From the NCBI GenBank assembly GCA_019722365.1, contig JADFUC010000372.1, positions 18,463 through 82,462 on the forward strand: a DNA stretch of 64,000 nucleotides, read 5' to 3'. The notes beneath the pieces were generated by a model. The model was not told the origin of the DNA. It saw only the letters and a list, made by a program, of their open reading frames with translations, and did not search any database. Position numbers and translations under genes: made by a program. The number at the start of each line of letters is the position of its first letter. Position 1 is the stretch's first letter. The stretch comes from Lithospermum erythrorhizon. Lineage: Eukaryota; Streptophyta; Magnoliopsida; Boraginales; Boraginaceae. Positions 35,601 through 47,770 of this stretch are shown piece after piece.

Positions 35601-38600
35601 ACTAATGCACCGTATCAGGCAAAAAAAGAGTTGTTGAACTGTTAAAGTCCTATGTTCTTTTTATGTGGGGTGTTGTTATCTTCAAAGCCGACTGATTGAA
35701 AATCACTTTTCTCTACAAATATAGAGGTTTTGCGTGGTTTTACCCTATCGCTAAGGAAAATATTGAATGGGTACAAACAATTAACTTCAAGGTATATAAA
35801 ATCTTGAATACATAAAAATTCAATCATATTCATGGCTCCTACCGTTCCTGATGGCTGTTACTATTAACTGTCTTAACCTGTTATCTTCTTGAGGTGAAGA
35901 TAAGAATCACTACACTTCTATCAAATCTGCATTGATCTATATAATACTTCCACCATCTCAAGTTATATAGAAATATAAACTTAAAGTTATATGGATGACA
36001 GATTAATTTGAAAGGGAGTTGATTATATGTTCGAAAGAATCTCCCAGTTAAATTGAGGAGCGAGTATGAAATAGGGAATGTAGGTAGTAAGAGAATGAAG
36101 ATCATGCCAGTTGATTAATATATTTTTTGTTGTGTCTGCAGAGTTTCTCAAGTTACAAGAGAAGGAAAATTCATTGAATCTGATGTCCCTCGACAGCTTC
36201 TGTACGGTACTATGGTATATGTGAGGAAGACGATTGTAATGGACGCTTCTTATGCTTTGTCAAAAGCAGTCTGTATTGCTACAAGGTATAGTGCTGTTCG
36301 AAGACAATTTGGGTCGCAAAATGGCGGACCTGAGACACAGGTATTTATCTTTTCTAGTGTGGACCATGCATCTATATGGCAGTCAATTATTTTAAGAAGT
36401 CTACTACAAAAGGTAGAGAGGAGAATCTTTGTTTTCTGTTTTATCCTGATTTTTTTTAATAGGTTTGATCCCTAGTTCCACAGCTGTTTGTGTCCAGATA
36501 GTTTTATATTTTTAATGTTGACATGAATTCCTGAATGGTTTTTCCTACTTCCGATTTAAGGTGATCGATTATAAGACCCAGCAAAGTAGGCTCTTTCCTT
36601 TGCTGGCTTCAGCATATGCCTTCAGATTTGTTGGTGAATGGCTTAGTTGGTTATACACCGATGTCACTCAGAGGCTCCAAGCGAAGGACTACTCAACACT
36701 ACCTGAGGCTCATGCATGCACCGCAGGGTTGAAGTCTTTGACCACTACCGCAACAGCTGTAAGTAAGAACACCATTACGATTTCCTTCTTGATTCTGCTC
36801 CATTCACTTCTTGCTGGGCCATGGACCATAAGTAAGCCTATTTGCTTGAGTGCACATGATTTTTAATTATGAAATCCTATTATATGCCTGTTGTTTCCCT
36901 TGATGCCCTTGCAATTCTTCAAGCAACATCGCCCATTTAACAGCTTCTTCAGTGTAACCTAATGAAGAATGTGATTGATGAGCTAAATTTTGAGATGCAC
37001 TTCATGTTGAATTAGTAACATTGTGCCCTCAGATACTAGTGCTGTTCTGGCTTATTTTTGCATTTGGTCATATCTGTGTTTTTACAGGATGGAATAGAAG
37101 AATGCCGAAAATTATGTGGGGGCCATGGTTATCTTTGCACCAGTGGACTTCCAGAACTATATGCAGTTTATGTCCCCGCATGTACATATGAAGGCGATAA
37201 TATTGTGCTAATGCTACAGGTTTTTAATTGTGTTATATACTGGGAGACTTGTCTTTATTAAGTCATGTTAAAATGATTCTTATATTTATTTCCATTCATA
37301 TGTCATTGGGATTCATTGAACTTCTTAATAAGAATACCAGAAGGAGACTAATTCTGCAATAATATAGGAGTTATTGTGTATATATAACAATATGTTTTCT
37401 GTACATTTCAAGTTTATTGCTTAACAGTATTTTTTTTGTTCAACAATTCGATAGAATTTCGGTGAACTGATTCAGTCCCTTGCTTTGAGATGCAGTTCTT
37501 GAGCATTCAACAGTGACTTTGCCATATGCTATTAGCACCAATGATGTGTCTAAGTTGATTTACAGTATCTTCCAAAGGACATGATCTAATCCAGATTCTT
37601 TTATGTAGGTTGCAAGGTTCCTTATGAAGACTGTTTCTCAGTTGGGGTCTGGCAAACAGCCTGTTGGGACAATAGCATATATGAAAAGGATTGAGCACCT
37701 GATGCAGAGCCGCTCTGATGTTCAAAAGCGTATGCTGTTTGCCTGTTTCTCTTATTAAGATCTCATGCTACTCTGTATTTTCTACTCTATTTTTCTGCCC
37801 ATAAATTATCTTATCAATAAGTGAATGATACTCCTCAAGCTAAATAAATATCAAATTACAATCAGCGTTACATTTCCTTATATATCCTGTGTAATCATAG
37901 ACATATTAGATTATTTAGATAGTGTTTTTTACTTCTCTTGGTTTTTTTGTACAGCTCAGGATTGGCTAAAGCCCAGTTCAGTCTTGGAAGCTTTCGAGGC
38001 GAGAGCTGCTAGAATGTCAGTTGCATGTGCCACAAACTTAAGCAAGTTCTCTAACCAAGAAGAAGGTACATCTTGGCTAAAAAATGTAATACTACCTCCG
38101 TTCCTATATAACATATTATTTATGATTTAAGTCTTGTTCCAATATAAGATACTCCCTCCGTTTTTTTTAATTATCGTTTTAGCCATTTGTACATAGATTA
38201 ATGAAAAGAAAAAATAGTCAAAAAATGCATTGAAAATGTAGAATGACAATCAATTGAAACAATATCCTTGGTTGATTGTTGATTTAAGGAGAAAAAATAG
38301 TCAAAAAGTATATTGAAAATGTAAAAGTGCTATTTATAATGTTAAAACGACAACTATTTTCAAACAAATTTATTTGGCTAAAACGACAACTGAAAAAACG
38401 GAAGGAGTATTGTTTAGACATGGGCCCACATCAAAATACTTTATCATTGGTTGATAATGTTCTCTCTCCTATTATCTTAATAAAGTACTTTTGAGCTATA
38501 CAATATGTTATAAAGGAACAGAGTTAGTAGTAACTACCGTAGTCAGCGCTCAGTTTACGCTTGAACTTGTTTCTTTTGGGCCTCTCTTATCTTCAGGTTT

Positions 38601-39689
38601 TGCACAGCTGTCAGCAGATTTGGTTGAGGCAGCAGTTGCTCATTGCCAATTAATTGTTGTATCCAAGTAAGGTTCTTATTCTCTAATCATTAAACAATTA
38701 CAGAAGAGATCAAATATAAGAAATCAACACATGGTTTCTTGTTAAATCTCTATTCTCTTGGACTGTATATGTTGATCTCCTAAGTTTCTCATGTTCTCAT
38801 GGCTACGGTTTATGCCATTGCCAACTGCCAAGTAAAAACATTGATGTTCTTTGCTAATGAATAGGCATGTCGCAGACTACTAAATCTTTTATTTATATTC
38901 ATGTACTGGCATGTGGTCTAGTTGTGAGTAATATTTTATATTTGATTTAAGTTAAAAGTTTAGCATAATCTTCGCCTGACGTACTAGGTTTATCGAGAAA
39001 CTGCAACAAGATATTCCTGGAAACGGGGTCAAACAGCAATTAGAGGTCCTTTCAGGCGTCTATTCTCTCTTCCTTCTTCACAAACACCAGGGTGATTTCC
39101 TTGCCACTGGCTGCATCACCCCTAAACAGGCTTCTCTTGCTAATGAGCAACTCAGGGCGTTGTACTCTAAGGTCTGTTTTCATTCCCGTTTTTGTTTTAG
39201 TTACTCTTTATAAAAGAACTCCATAACAGTACGAGCGAGGCATGAATTCTAGATCTACCATGTAGAATCAAGGCTTGAATCCTAGATCTACCATGTAGAA
39301 TCAATCACATCATTCTTACCACTAGCCTGACCCCCTCTTTTTTATCAATATATAATACGACTATAATATGCATAAACTAGTTCGACCCCTCTGTACCGTT
39401 ATTTTTCACACATCGGCTGTTGCATTTTATTCTACGACATTCTAATCAGACTGACTCTCGCATGATCATGTACTCTAAGGTCCGCCCTAATGCAATATCG
39501 CTGGTTGATTCATTCAACTACACCGATCACTTCCTTGGTTCGATTCTAGGCCGTTATGATGGGAACGTGTACCCAAATCTTTACGAGGCAGCATGGAAGG
39601 ATCCTCTAAATGACTCAGTTGTACCTGATGGCTACCATGATTACATTCGGCCATTGTTGAAGCAACAGCTTGTTCCTGCTAAGTTATAA
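32644..39689 (+). CDS. ACX1: Peroxisomal acyl-CoA oxidase (ACX1/ACX5 type), 14 exons
   Basis: Oxidises acyl-CoA to trans-2-enoyl-CoA with FAD, giving H2O2: the first step of peroxisomal beta-oxidation, also used on jasmonate precursors. Exons: 32644-32772, 34315-34423, 34568-34629, 34740-34949, 35093-35180, 35281-35443, 36142-36340, 36561-36758, 37088-37219, 37609-37729, 37955-38065, 38597-38666, 38988-39171, 39480-39689. All introns are GT-AG and phases join cleanly into 1,986 nt (661 aa plus TAA), close to Arabidopsis ACX1 (664). Visible motifs: [13 protein letters not shown] at the N terminus, [12 protein letters not shown] (131-142, flavin/substrate region), [12 protein letters not shown] (300-311), CGGHGYL (396-402) and TYEGDN (419-424), whose Glu421 is the expected catalytic base. 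The protein ends in AKL, a peroxisomal PTS1 signal. I chose ATG 32644 because it aligns with the family start; upstream in-frame codons include no ATG. No disabling change is visible. ACX1 versus its close paralogue ACX5 cannot be decided here. Confidence 0.96.
32794..33360 (+). repeat. Tandemly repeated segments in ACX intron 1
   Basis: The phrase 'attgt.cccaaaaagattgtcc.gttt.att' recurs at 32794, 32898 and 33023, with a more diverged copy near 33340. Each of the first three is followed by 'aattg..aaa.t.g' and 'taataaact.....tttagctt'. Offsets are about 104 and 125 bases. An 11-base C run lies at 33317-33327. Intron 1 is the longest intron (1,542 bases) and seems to have grown by these duplications. 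Confidence 0.62.
38092..38527. mobile_element. Stowaway MITE in ACX intron 11 (outer, carries a nested one)
   Basis: Left end CTACCTCCGTTCCTATATAA and right end (reverse complement) CTAACTCTGTTCCTTTATAA form terminal inverted repeats that continue into 'catatt'. The element is flanked by TA at 38090-38091 and 38528-38529, the Stowaway target duplication. Without the inner element (38152-38407) it would be about 180 bases. Stowaways are moved by Tc1/mariner-type transposases supplied in trans. Confidence 0.85.
38152..38407. mobile_element. Second Stowaway MITE nested inside the first
   Basis: Left end CTCCCTCCGTTTTTTTTAAT..TCGTTTTAGCC and right end GGCTAAAACGACAACTGAAA..ACGGAAGGAG are inverted repeats of about 32 bases. 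TA lies on both sides (38150-38151 and 38408-38409). Length 256. It interrupts the outer MITE, so it inserted later. Two internal copies of 'aaaaaatagtcaaaaa.t..attgaaaatgta' (about 38210 and 38290) indicate an internal duplication. Confidence 0.87.
39249..39304 (+). repeat. 33-base-offset duplication in ACX intron 13
   Basis: 'ctagatctaccatgtagaat' followed by 'caa' occurs at 39249-39271 and again, identical, at 39282-39304. It lies in the middle of intron 13 and does not affect splice sites. Confidence 0.85.
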
Positions 39690-39736
39690 ATGCGAACCCA
39701 TCACCATTCATAATATTGATGTATGTTTCCTGGGAC

Positions 39737-39742
39737 AATAAA
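39737..39742 (+). terminator. Candidate polyadenylation signal of ACX
   Basis: AATAAA, 48 bases after the stop codon, in a T-rich surrounding. Plant poly(A) signals are loose, so the real site could be elsewhere in the next 200 bases. Confidence 0.45.
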
Positions 39743-42480
39743 CTTCGTATGCAACTAAAATCTCGCAACCCCGTGAAGGGTATCAACTTGTGTTAATCAC
39801 TCGACATATTGGTACAATTTGTTACTTGTCGAATATCTATTTGCCAAGGATTATTATTTAATGATTACTTAATTGTTAGTATTTTAATTAAAGCATCTGA
39901 ATAATGACAGGTAAAGGATTATGAACTTATGCTATAGTCTCTTTCTGTGAAGGGAGAATGATAGATCTCGATCAACATGTCATCCTTTGGAGATCTTCGA
40001 AGGATCATATATATTTAGAATAAACTCCATTTGGAGAGAGGTGAAAAAGCAATATTTCGTTGAAAGGTTTTATACATCTGCTCTTTCTTAAGGCATTTCT
40101 TTTGACAAAGACTTCGTTTTTCCTCTTTTCGGATGATAAATATTTCTAATATTAAGAAGAGACGGAACTTTTCCGTTGCCTACTTTCTACTTTTCTCTTT
40201 GTTATTGGATTTTACTTGAACATACTGCTTTATGATATACGTCTAGATTTATGATAGCTCACTGAATTGAGAAAGGGCAACACTACACACACACCAGAAT
40301 AGTAACTTTTTTTAGTGAAATGATAATTTTGTCTTTAATGAAATTTTCTAATTACTACACTTGCAAATAGGGGGGCAAAATAGTCATTTTACGTCTAAAT
40401 CCAACACTACTTGGGTGTGTATAACAGCTCATCTTGAGAAAGCTGCCTTTTTAGCAACTAGCCATGGAATAACTAAAAGGATATATGTCTAGATTTATGA
40501 TTTTCATTTCTGTAGAGGCGTTTAACAATGTCATCATAATGTTAATATTAGATATTTCAGTTACAACTCTTGAAATAATTTATATCTTGATTGTAACCAT
40601 ACCAATGATACTATTTTATCATATTAATGCATTAGTTATCTGTATAAAAAAAAATCTTTTTTATATTCGGGAGAAGTACCAAACGTCATGATAATATCTT
40701 TATTGAGTTAGGAAAATTTTGTTTCTGGAAATATGTTTGAATTTTTACAATTTTTGTATGTGCAAATAAATTTTAGATAAAGGGATGGAGGAAGCTTGTT
40801 AGGGGTTCGTCGAATTACCAAATACTTAGCATCTAAATATGTAGCAAAGATGATCGTCCCCATGTTGAGAGAGAATATGAATGAGCTAAATCCCATATTC
40901 AAATATTGAAATATTAAAACATTGTAGTTGAACTAATAAGGTCACGAGTTAGAACTTCTATTGATAATTAATGGTAGAACTCATAAGTTCTCAATATAAT
41001 ATTAGAGAAAATCCCTTGAGGCCTTGACAATACTATATTGATCTTCGAGAGTGAATTAATTTAGGTCTTGGCTACTCATGCTATTGTTTTGAAATATTCT
41101 CTAATCTACTTTATATATATTTTTTAAATGACTTAGTATTTGATACTATTAAAAAAATTACAACTTAAAATTCAAAAAATATGAAAAAAGATAGTTAGTA
41201 GGCATATAGGTAGGAATGTCAACGAGTCCAGCTTTTTCGAACTTTTCAAAGTTCGATTCAACTTGATCATATCAATTCAAAAGTTTGGTCGGTCAAGGAA
41301 AAAATCTAAGTTCGATTTGGTTCAAACTTTTCAAAGGTTCAATTCGTTGTTCAAATTCGAATCAATAATTCGAATTTCATGATAAAATAAGATAAATTTT
41401 GAAAAATTATAAATTTATGATAAATGAAAAAAAGGTGAGTAGACAATTTTCATGGGAAGGAGTTGTTGGAGTATTTCAAACCAAATCAACTCGAACTCCA
41501 TACCAGCCAAAATGCATATTCGACCTGAGCTCTAAATATATATCGAGCCGAAACATGTTTTGAGGCTCTTTTACATGGGAATAGATCATTTTGTTATATT
41601 TTGCGTGACATTTTCTGTGACACTCCGTTAAGATCATGACATGTATTTTTTTTTAAATTAAAAATTAAAACAAACAAGACACGTGTAACAGAAGATCCGA
41701 CCTCCTTATACATGCTTACGTATAGGGTGTGCCTCCCACATTAGGTAGAGGTTTACAAGAAAACGAGTAAGACTATTTTCAAGGCATGTGTACAATTCAA
41801 GTGTACAAGTCATGTCTCCAACACTTTTCACAGGATGGTTACTAATTTACTGTTTACCAAAATCAAAGCAATTTGCCTAGTACAGTAGTACAGTACCACT
41901 GTATGTACAATAGCAATTTGAAAGTTATGTTTCGATTAATACCAATGTTAAAAACACTTGCATCAGTCTAATGATCATGAAATATTATTCGTAATAATGA
42001 AGTCTCGTGTTTCAATGCAAGCACCATTTTTTTCTAAGTTTGTTAATTTTAGTTATTGAAAAACAATTTGAATATCTTAACATTACTTTAGTCCTCAATT
42101 AGATTAAAATGCAATTCCTAAAGTATCAAGGATGTAACTTCAAACTTGATCAAATATTATTTTTTATTCTAATAATTATAAAATATATTTCATTGATTGG
42201 ATTCATTTTTAAATTACTTTTTATAATATTTTTCTTGTTATTTTTCATTATAAAATTAAAACTTATTTATGTGAAATAATCTTTTATGATATTATTTAAT
42301 TGGAGAGAAGGTAGGGGTTGCATAGGGTTTTGACGAGCACGGAAAACTCGAATAGCTCAATAGGGTTCGACTCGAATAACTCTATTCAAAAACAGATTTG
42401 GTGTTTCAAACCGAGACATAAACATTAATTTTATACGTAATTGATTTTAAGATATAAACTCGATCTGACTTGGAGATTAT
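39743..42480. other. Gene-free DNA downstream of ACX
   Basis: No gene. Bases 41210-41580 carry many 'ttcgaa', 'gttcga' and 'ttcaaa' phrases, and 42320-42420 has 'actcgaatagctcaa...gactcgaataact', wording common in plant dispersed repeats; similar phrases recur at 44750-44850. No ends are visible, so no family is assigned. Confidence 0.4.
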
Positions 42481-42499
42481 CATACGTTATTATTGTTGA

Positions 42500-44560
42500 A
42501 TTAATTAATATCCTTAGAAGTGGAGGTGAATAAGGATTGTTGCTCTTTTTCGATTTTTTTAAGAAATTAAAAACAGAAATTGAATATTTAATTGTGATCT
42601 ACTAAACGACGATGCAATAACAATAATTAAATACCAAACACTAACTAAATATCTTTGCGGAATAATTGATATTTAAATCTAGCACCCTAACAATAATATT
42701 AATAAGTAAATGCGTAGTACGGATAGAAAAGACTCAACGATTTTAGCCAGACTCGGATTTCTAACCTTAGGATTTGGTAAAGATCACCACTATGAAAATG
42801 GAGGCAACTCCGAGTTCGTACTGTTGGGTTTTACGGATTAAAATAACAACTATCTAACCGATTACCAGGAACTCTACGAGATTATAAAAATAATAATTAA
42901 TCAGAGATTTCGTATGTACCTTGCTAATCTTTGTAGTTTTTGAATATACCGGAGGAGTGTTTAATAACCAACGCAGTTGTCTCTAAGAATAGTTCACACC
43001 AACGACATCAAACCCTTCCGCCGCTTTTACTTAGAACAATTAAAGTAAACAAAGTTATTTATTAGATAAAGAAAATCTAAGCTTTTCTTTCTCCTCTATT
43101 ATGTTCAAACAAAGAGGGAAGGGAAGTAGAGTGTTTTTCTTGTCTTTCTCTAAAAGATAAATAATGAATGAGCAATCTTTTTCATCTCCAAAGGTGACCT
43201 TTATATAGGCCTAAAATCCATACTTTTAAGGCTTTCAAAGAGATGTTGTGAAACTCTTCCACCTTTTTAAAAAGAACAATCTAGAGTTCTTCCAAAAGAA
43301 GATTTTGAACTTCTCCACACATTCTCCTCGGTTCAAGTAAGCGAGGGAATTCCTATACTGAAATTTCGCCTAATGTTTTCCTTTACAAGCACTTTAATCC
43401 GAGAAATTATAATCGTATTATTTGATCATGTTGTCGCAGGTAATCCTTTCTTAGGCTCGATTGACAAGAGTAAATATATTAATTTATGCTAACCGGACAT
43501 TATATTAATATATAGATTATGAGCGGACCTAGTGTGCTCCATCATCATAACCCCTAATGGTCACGTTTAAAGTTAATCATAATATGTCAATTGTGAACAA
43601 TCAACATATATTCTAACTTATATTATTTGAATATAATTAAATGTGGGCAAATCGCTTATACAATCAAATCTCTTTTTCAACGGACATATTTATGAGATCT
43701 AATATCTCATATTTCCAACACGTACACGCAAGCAACTCCAAATACAAATGATCAACAACTTCTAGCAAACCTATGCTAGAAACCCAAAGCTCTCATTTAG
43801 GATTTCTATACTCTTAATCTTTCTGATTAAGAACCCAAGATACTACCCGGGATTTCAATAAACTAGAATCAATATAATTGAATTAAACAACACACTATGA
43901 AATCTCTTGGTCTATCGAGTTGTATGAGAGGATTAAGAATGCTTTTAGCTGTCTTGAAGAGTGTGAAAAAGGTGCCTCAAATTACGCAAAGTCGGGTCTA
44001 GAAAGCGATTTTAGATGGCTTTTATAGGTTGACAAAACCCAGGATTGGGTACTTGGTTTTGGGCTCAGCACCAGTCCCACTCACAAGCCCCGAACCCATG
44101 GATGAAAGTTCGCCTAGACATACGCTGGGAGGAGCGCAAGTCCCGATCACTCCAAACAACTCGGGAAGTCAGAGGGAATTTTAAAGCGCATGTCGGGTGC
44201 AAACGATGTCCCGATGTCCGGTTTTTCTGTCAAAGAAAAATTGAGTTTCAAACTTGATTTAGGCCTTGAATTAAGTATGATTTCAATCCTTTATGCCACA
44301 CATTCATATTGGGTTGAATCCAATATCAATTCAAGAACTAATTAATAAGCTTGAAAGACAATTCTCAAAACATTTTCAATATTTTAACCATATTAAAAAT
44401 TGTATTCTTAAGCGCAATCATAAAACAGGAATAGTTCAGAGATTTTTTACAAAAGCCTATACAAATAAAGTCTTTAATCTTGAGTGCTAGGCCTTTGCGC
44501 TTTGACTTGGAATTGTGCCTCATGATCCACGTCGATCGCACCACTAAAGTCATCCAAAAT
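42500..44560 (-). repeat. LTR-like copia sequence split by a solo LTR
   Basis: Left end 42508-42540 matches, in reverse complement, the conserved 'tccttattcacc...ctaaggat' segment at 24.84 kb. The part right of the solo LTR (43726-44560) continues as LTR-like sequence, with a TATA-like 'cctataaaag' on the minus strand near 44030. Because the CGTAC target duplication joins the two halves precisely, they were one sequence before the solo LTR's parent inserted. Open frames at 44045-44257 and 44293-44490 are within it and lack domains. Confidence 0.45.
42822..43720 (-). mobile_element. Solo LTR with perfect 5-base target duplication
   Basis: Begins TGTTGG (42822) and ends CCAACA (43720), perfect inverted hexamers as in LTR ends, and is flanked by CGTAC at 42817-42821 and at 43721-43725. 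Length 899. Read on the minus strand it has a TATA box (gcctatataaagg, around 43200) followed by the expected transcribed region, which sets the strand. No internal domain lies between the duplications, so unequal recombination between the two LTRs of a copia element has removed it. Same family as 14.3, 26.9, 28.3 and 51.5 kb. Confidence 0.93.
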
Positions 44561-45038
44561 AATATTAGTCCGAATGTGATAATTTGTTATCTTCAAAATG
44601 TAGAGAAATAATCTATAACTATTGTTGAAATAGTGAATTGTATTTTAAAAGGTACCTTTAGTATGGGCAAATTGTTTTGGTCATGAAGATGTGAATGGTA
44701 GTTTGAACCGTAAAATATTTGAGAATTTTTTAATCCTATTTTTAGAGTTCGGATTTTTTCGAATCAAAGCGAATACAATTTTTGAAAATTTTCAAGTCAA
44801 ATTGAGTATAACTGGATTCAATTCGATTCGACTCGTTCAAAAGAGTTGCGTGGTGGGGTGACCACAGAAGGACATAGAAGCGATTAATTGGTTAATACAC
44901 TTTATTTTCCAGGTTTCCATTGGTAGGTTGACCATTGTGTTTGATTAAGTTAGATACGTGTCATTCCCTAAAATCTACATATATATTCCCTTGCTTCATA
45001 TTCAAAACTCTTGCTTTACTTTGGAACTAACACAAATA

Positions 45039-45257
45039 CTCCCTTCAATTTATTTTAATTGACTCTTTTACATATCGAGGTAAATATTTGATCTTCAATT
45101 ACTCTTTAATTATATCATTAAAAAATTAAAAAATTAATATTATGAAAAATATTTTAAAAAACTAATCTAATTATATAAATTTTTATATTTTTAAAATAAG
45201 GAATAATTAATAAGCAAGCTTTTAATTTTTGCAATAACAATTAAAATATTGACGGAG
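45039..45257. mobile_element. Stowaway MITE
   Basis: TA-flanked (45037-45038 and 45258-45259). Left end CTCCCTTCAATTTATTTTAATTG, right end (reverse complement) CTCCGTCAATATTTTAATTG; after one small gap the two pair as inverted repeats. Length 219, very AT-rich, no coding capacity. Confidence 0.78.
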
Positions 45258-47053
45258 TACACAATCGTACAATGAGTCATATAGGTACCCAGCTCAATGT
45301 GGAATATATGTTGCATTGTTAAGTTAGGTTAACTATCATAACTTCCTAATACAGTATCACATTCGTCCAAAAAATATACGTAGTTCTTTCATCTTATATT
45401 AATCGTAAAACAATTGATTAATCACTTACGAAATTAAAGTGATTTGACTAGTGGTATCCGGTCTGAACCCTATTCAAGAGGGTATCGCTCCGACCGACGG
45501 AGGAGTATATTATACATACCCTCGCACATACCATGCGACTTTCGTGTGTCGTCAGCTTCCAACACTCACAGGATTTCTAGAGGCTACGTGGCCTCAAGTA
45601 ACATTCAAAACAAGACAAAGGGTTTATGCACAGAATTTTTAGAGACGAACACGCGGTTTCTGTGCAATATCCAAGCGAAGATAGCGGTTACAAAGAACGA
45701 CTGGAGAGAGAAGACAAACTCTTTCCTTAGAGCTTAGGCTCTCATTTCCTTCACTTAAAGATTTAATTAGCGCTCGATATCATACGTGGATTTCAGAATC
45801 TCTATCATTAGAAAAAAGTGATTTGACTACAATAGTTCAATTAACTCATATTAACTCCATCTCATGAAAATTGTTAATTTTCACATTGGACATTTTCTAT
45901 AGGCTATAACTTCACTTGATCCATTTTTACATGTATTTTCTAAAAAGAGGTCATACTAAGTAGTTTTAAAATGTTAGAGAGTAATTTGTATTCAAGTACA
46001 TCTTTCAAAAGATCTAACCTTAATATATATACTCGGTATTGGTGTTGTTAAAGAGCCGGTACTAAATCTGCATCGAAAGTTATACGTCGATTTTCTTCAC
46101 CGAAATTAATATCCGATACTAGTGAACGAAGCCCGCCGGTTAATTTTCTAGCGTGTTATCGATCCAGATTTTTCTCGAGCGGTTATCGAGATCCGCATTT
46201 TTGAGCGGTTATCGATCCGTATTTTTTCGAACGGGTGCTCGGTTAACTTAACCTTTAATAGCACTACTAGAATCGAAGTTGAAGATGCCGGAAAGGTATG
46301 AAGTGACAATGTTTGTGATGAACTGATGAAGTGAAATAGGGGCTAGTGCATTACTGAATAAATCATATTTACATTAGGTTATTAGGTTTTGACTTAGTTA
46401 ATTAAATTATTTGGATGTGCACCCACTGACTATGGTAGTATATTGACATTTATTTCGCACCCAAATCGATACCGGTGAAACTCAAAATTTATAAGAAAGT
46501 AGTATTTTATTTTATACAATATATATTTTATTTTATTTTATATCGAGTAATATGTCGCTGGTACCGGGTACTGATAAGTTATCGAGTAAAACAACTTACT
46601 GAAGCTTCGCCGCTAACCTTCGAACGCTGTCTCAAAAAGTGTGTCTGATTATCCAGCTCTTTAGCCAAGACTACTGCATGTAGTATCTGTTTGTGCTACG
46701 ATATACGGAGTATATATTTTGATTACAAATTAAAGTCTATTTTATGGACTATTTCTTCAAAAGTTAATTCACTATTATTCAAAAAAGTCTTTAAATTAAA
46801 ATGGAGAGAGTAGTTGAATTTTAATTTTTAATGACTGAAATTTGTTGATCTCATTTATATATGTATTTTTATATTTGATGAAAATATATTAATAAATGTT
46901 CAATATACATTGTTATTTATATGATAATTTATTTTGATTCAAATCAAGTTTATACCGACGACCAACCAACATTGAACCGACACCCAACCGACGATGTTTG
47001 TTTAGTTCATTTAGTTAACCTGTCGTGAAAATAACGATTCATAAATTTCCCAC
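45258..47053. other. Gene-free stretch
   Basis: Two overlapping plus-strand open frames at 45444-45737 have no recognisable domain. At 46151-46220 the phrase 'gcggttatcgatccg.atttt' recurs three times at 26-28-base steps. The flanks read 'tcgatactggtg..', 'tatcgagt', typical of low-complexity plant repeats. A 'tggagagagta' at about 46801 may be a MITE end without a partner. Confidence 0.4.
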
Positions 47054-47770
47054 GTATCATGAGATGAAGCCTATTTTATCTCGCAAAACAAATGAGGTTT
47101 CCAAGTGCGTCGGCTCATGACTCAAGTCCCGAATTCTCGTGGACCTTTGGCACGAACTTTTCGAGCAGGTCGGGTCGAGCCAAGTCCCCGAATTGTCCCG
47201 ACGCCAGTCCGGATGCAATTATTTTGAGGCGGTTTCGAGGCCTGCCCAGATTCTCTTTAGGTTTTGTGACCTGTGACTACAGTCTATATATACGAATAAG
47301 TTGTGAGTCTCTATGATTAAGTGTAGAAACACCCACTACCCTAATGGTCAGAATCAACCTTGTAGGTTAGAATAGAGAGTGTTTATTCTTATTTTTTAGA
47401 ATTATGAGAGTTTATTATAATTCTAACAGGTCAGGAAGAGTCATGGTGAGATTCAAGATAGCATATATTGGTAGACTTCAGGCTCGGAGTTTTTCAGGCG
47501 AGAAAATATCTAGTCAGGTCAGTATAGTAGTTCCTTGAAATATATAACAATCTTTATGATATTATTAGTGGATCTACAAATAGCCGGATGTGATCTTTCA
47601 CATCGAGGGGAGGAACCGTGATAAACCTATGTTGTTTATTTCACATTATTTTTCTGCTGTCATATCTCGAATTAGTGTTGGCACACCGTTTGCCTGTTGC
47701 TATGTATCCTCAAGGAGCATGGTTATTGTCAAGTACGGGATTGCTAATAATGGTGTATGCATTCCTAACA
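47054..47770 (+). repeat. 5' LTR of the small copia-like element
   Basis: About 717 bases, aligned along its length with 48926-49579. A TATA-like 'tctatatatacg' lies near 47282-47293. Two open frames at 47590-47854 lie across its end and are not genes. Confidence 0.7.

Noticed and set aside
40262..40440. Possible hAT-type MITE with 'cactacacacacacc' and 'gggtgtgtataa' ends
   Set aside because: The inverted match is short and imperfect, in simple-sequence CA/GT runs, and no 8-base target duplication is visible.
45444..45737. Overlapping plus-strand frames of 97 and 63 codons
   Set aside because: Two frames open over the same bases with no domain; more likely repeat debris than a coding exon.
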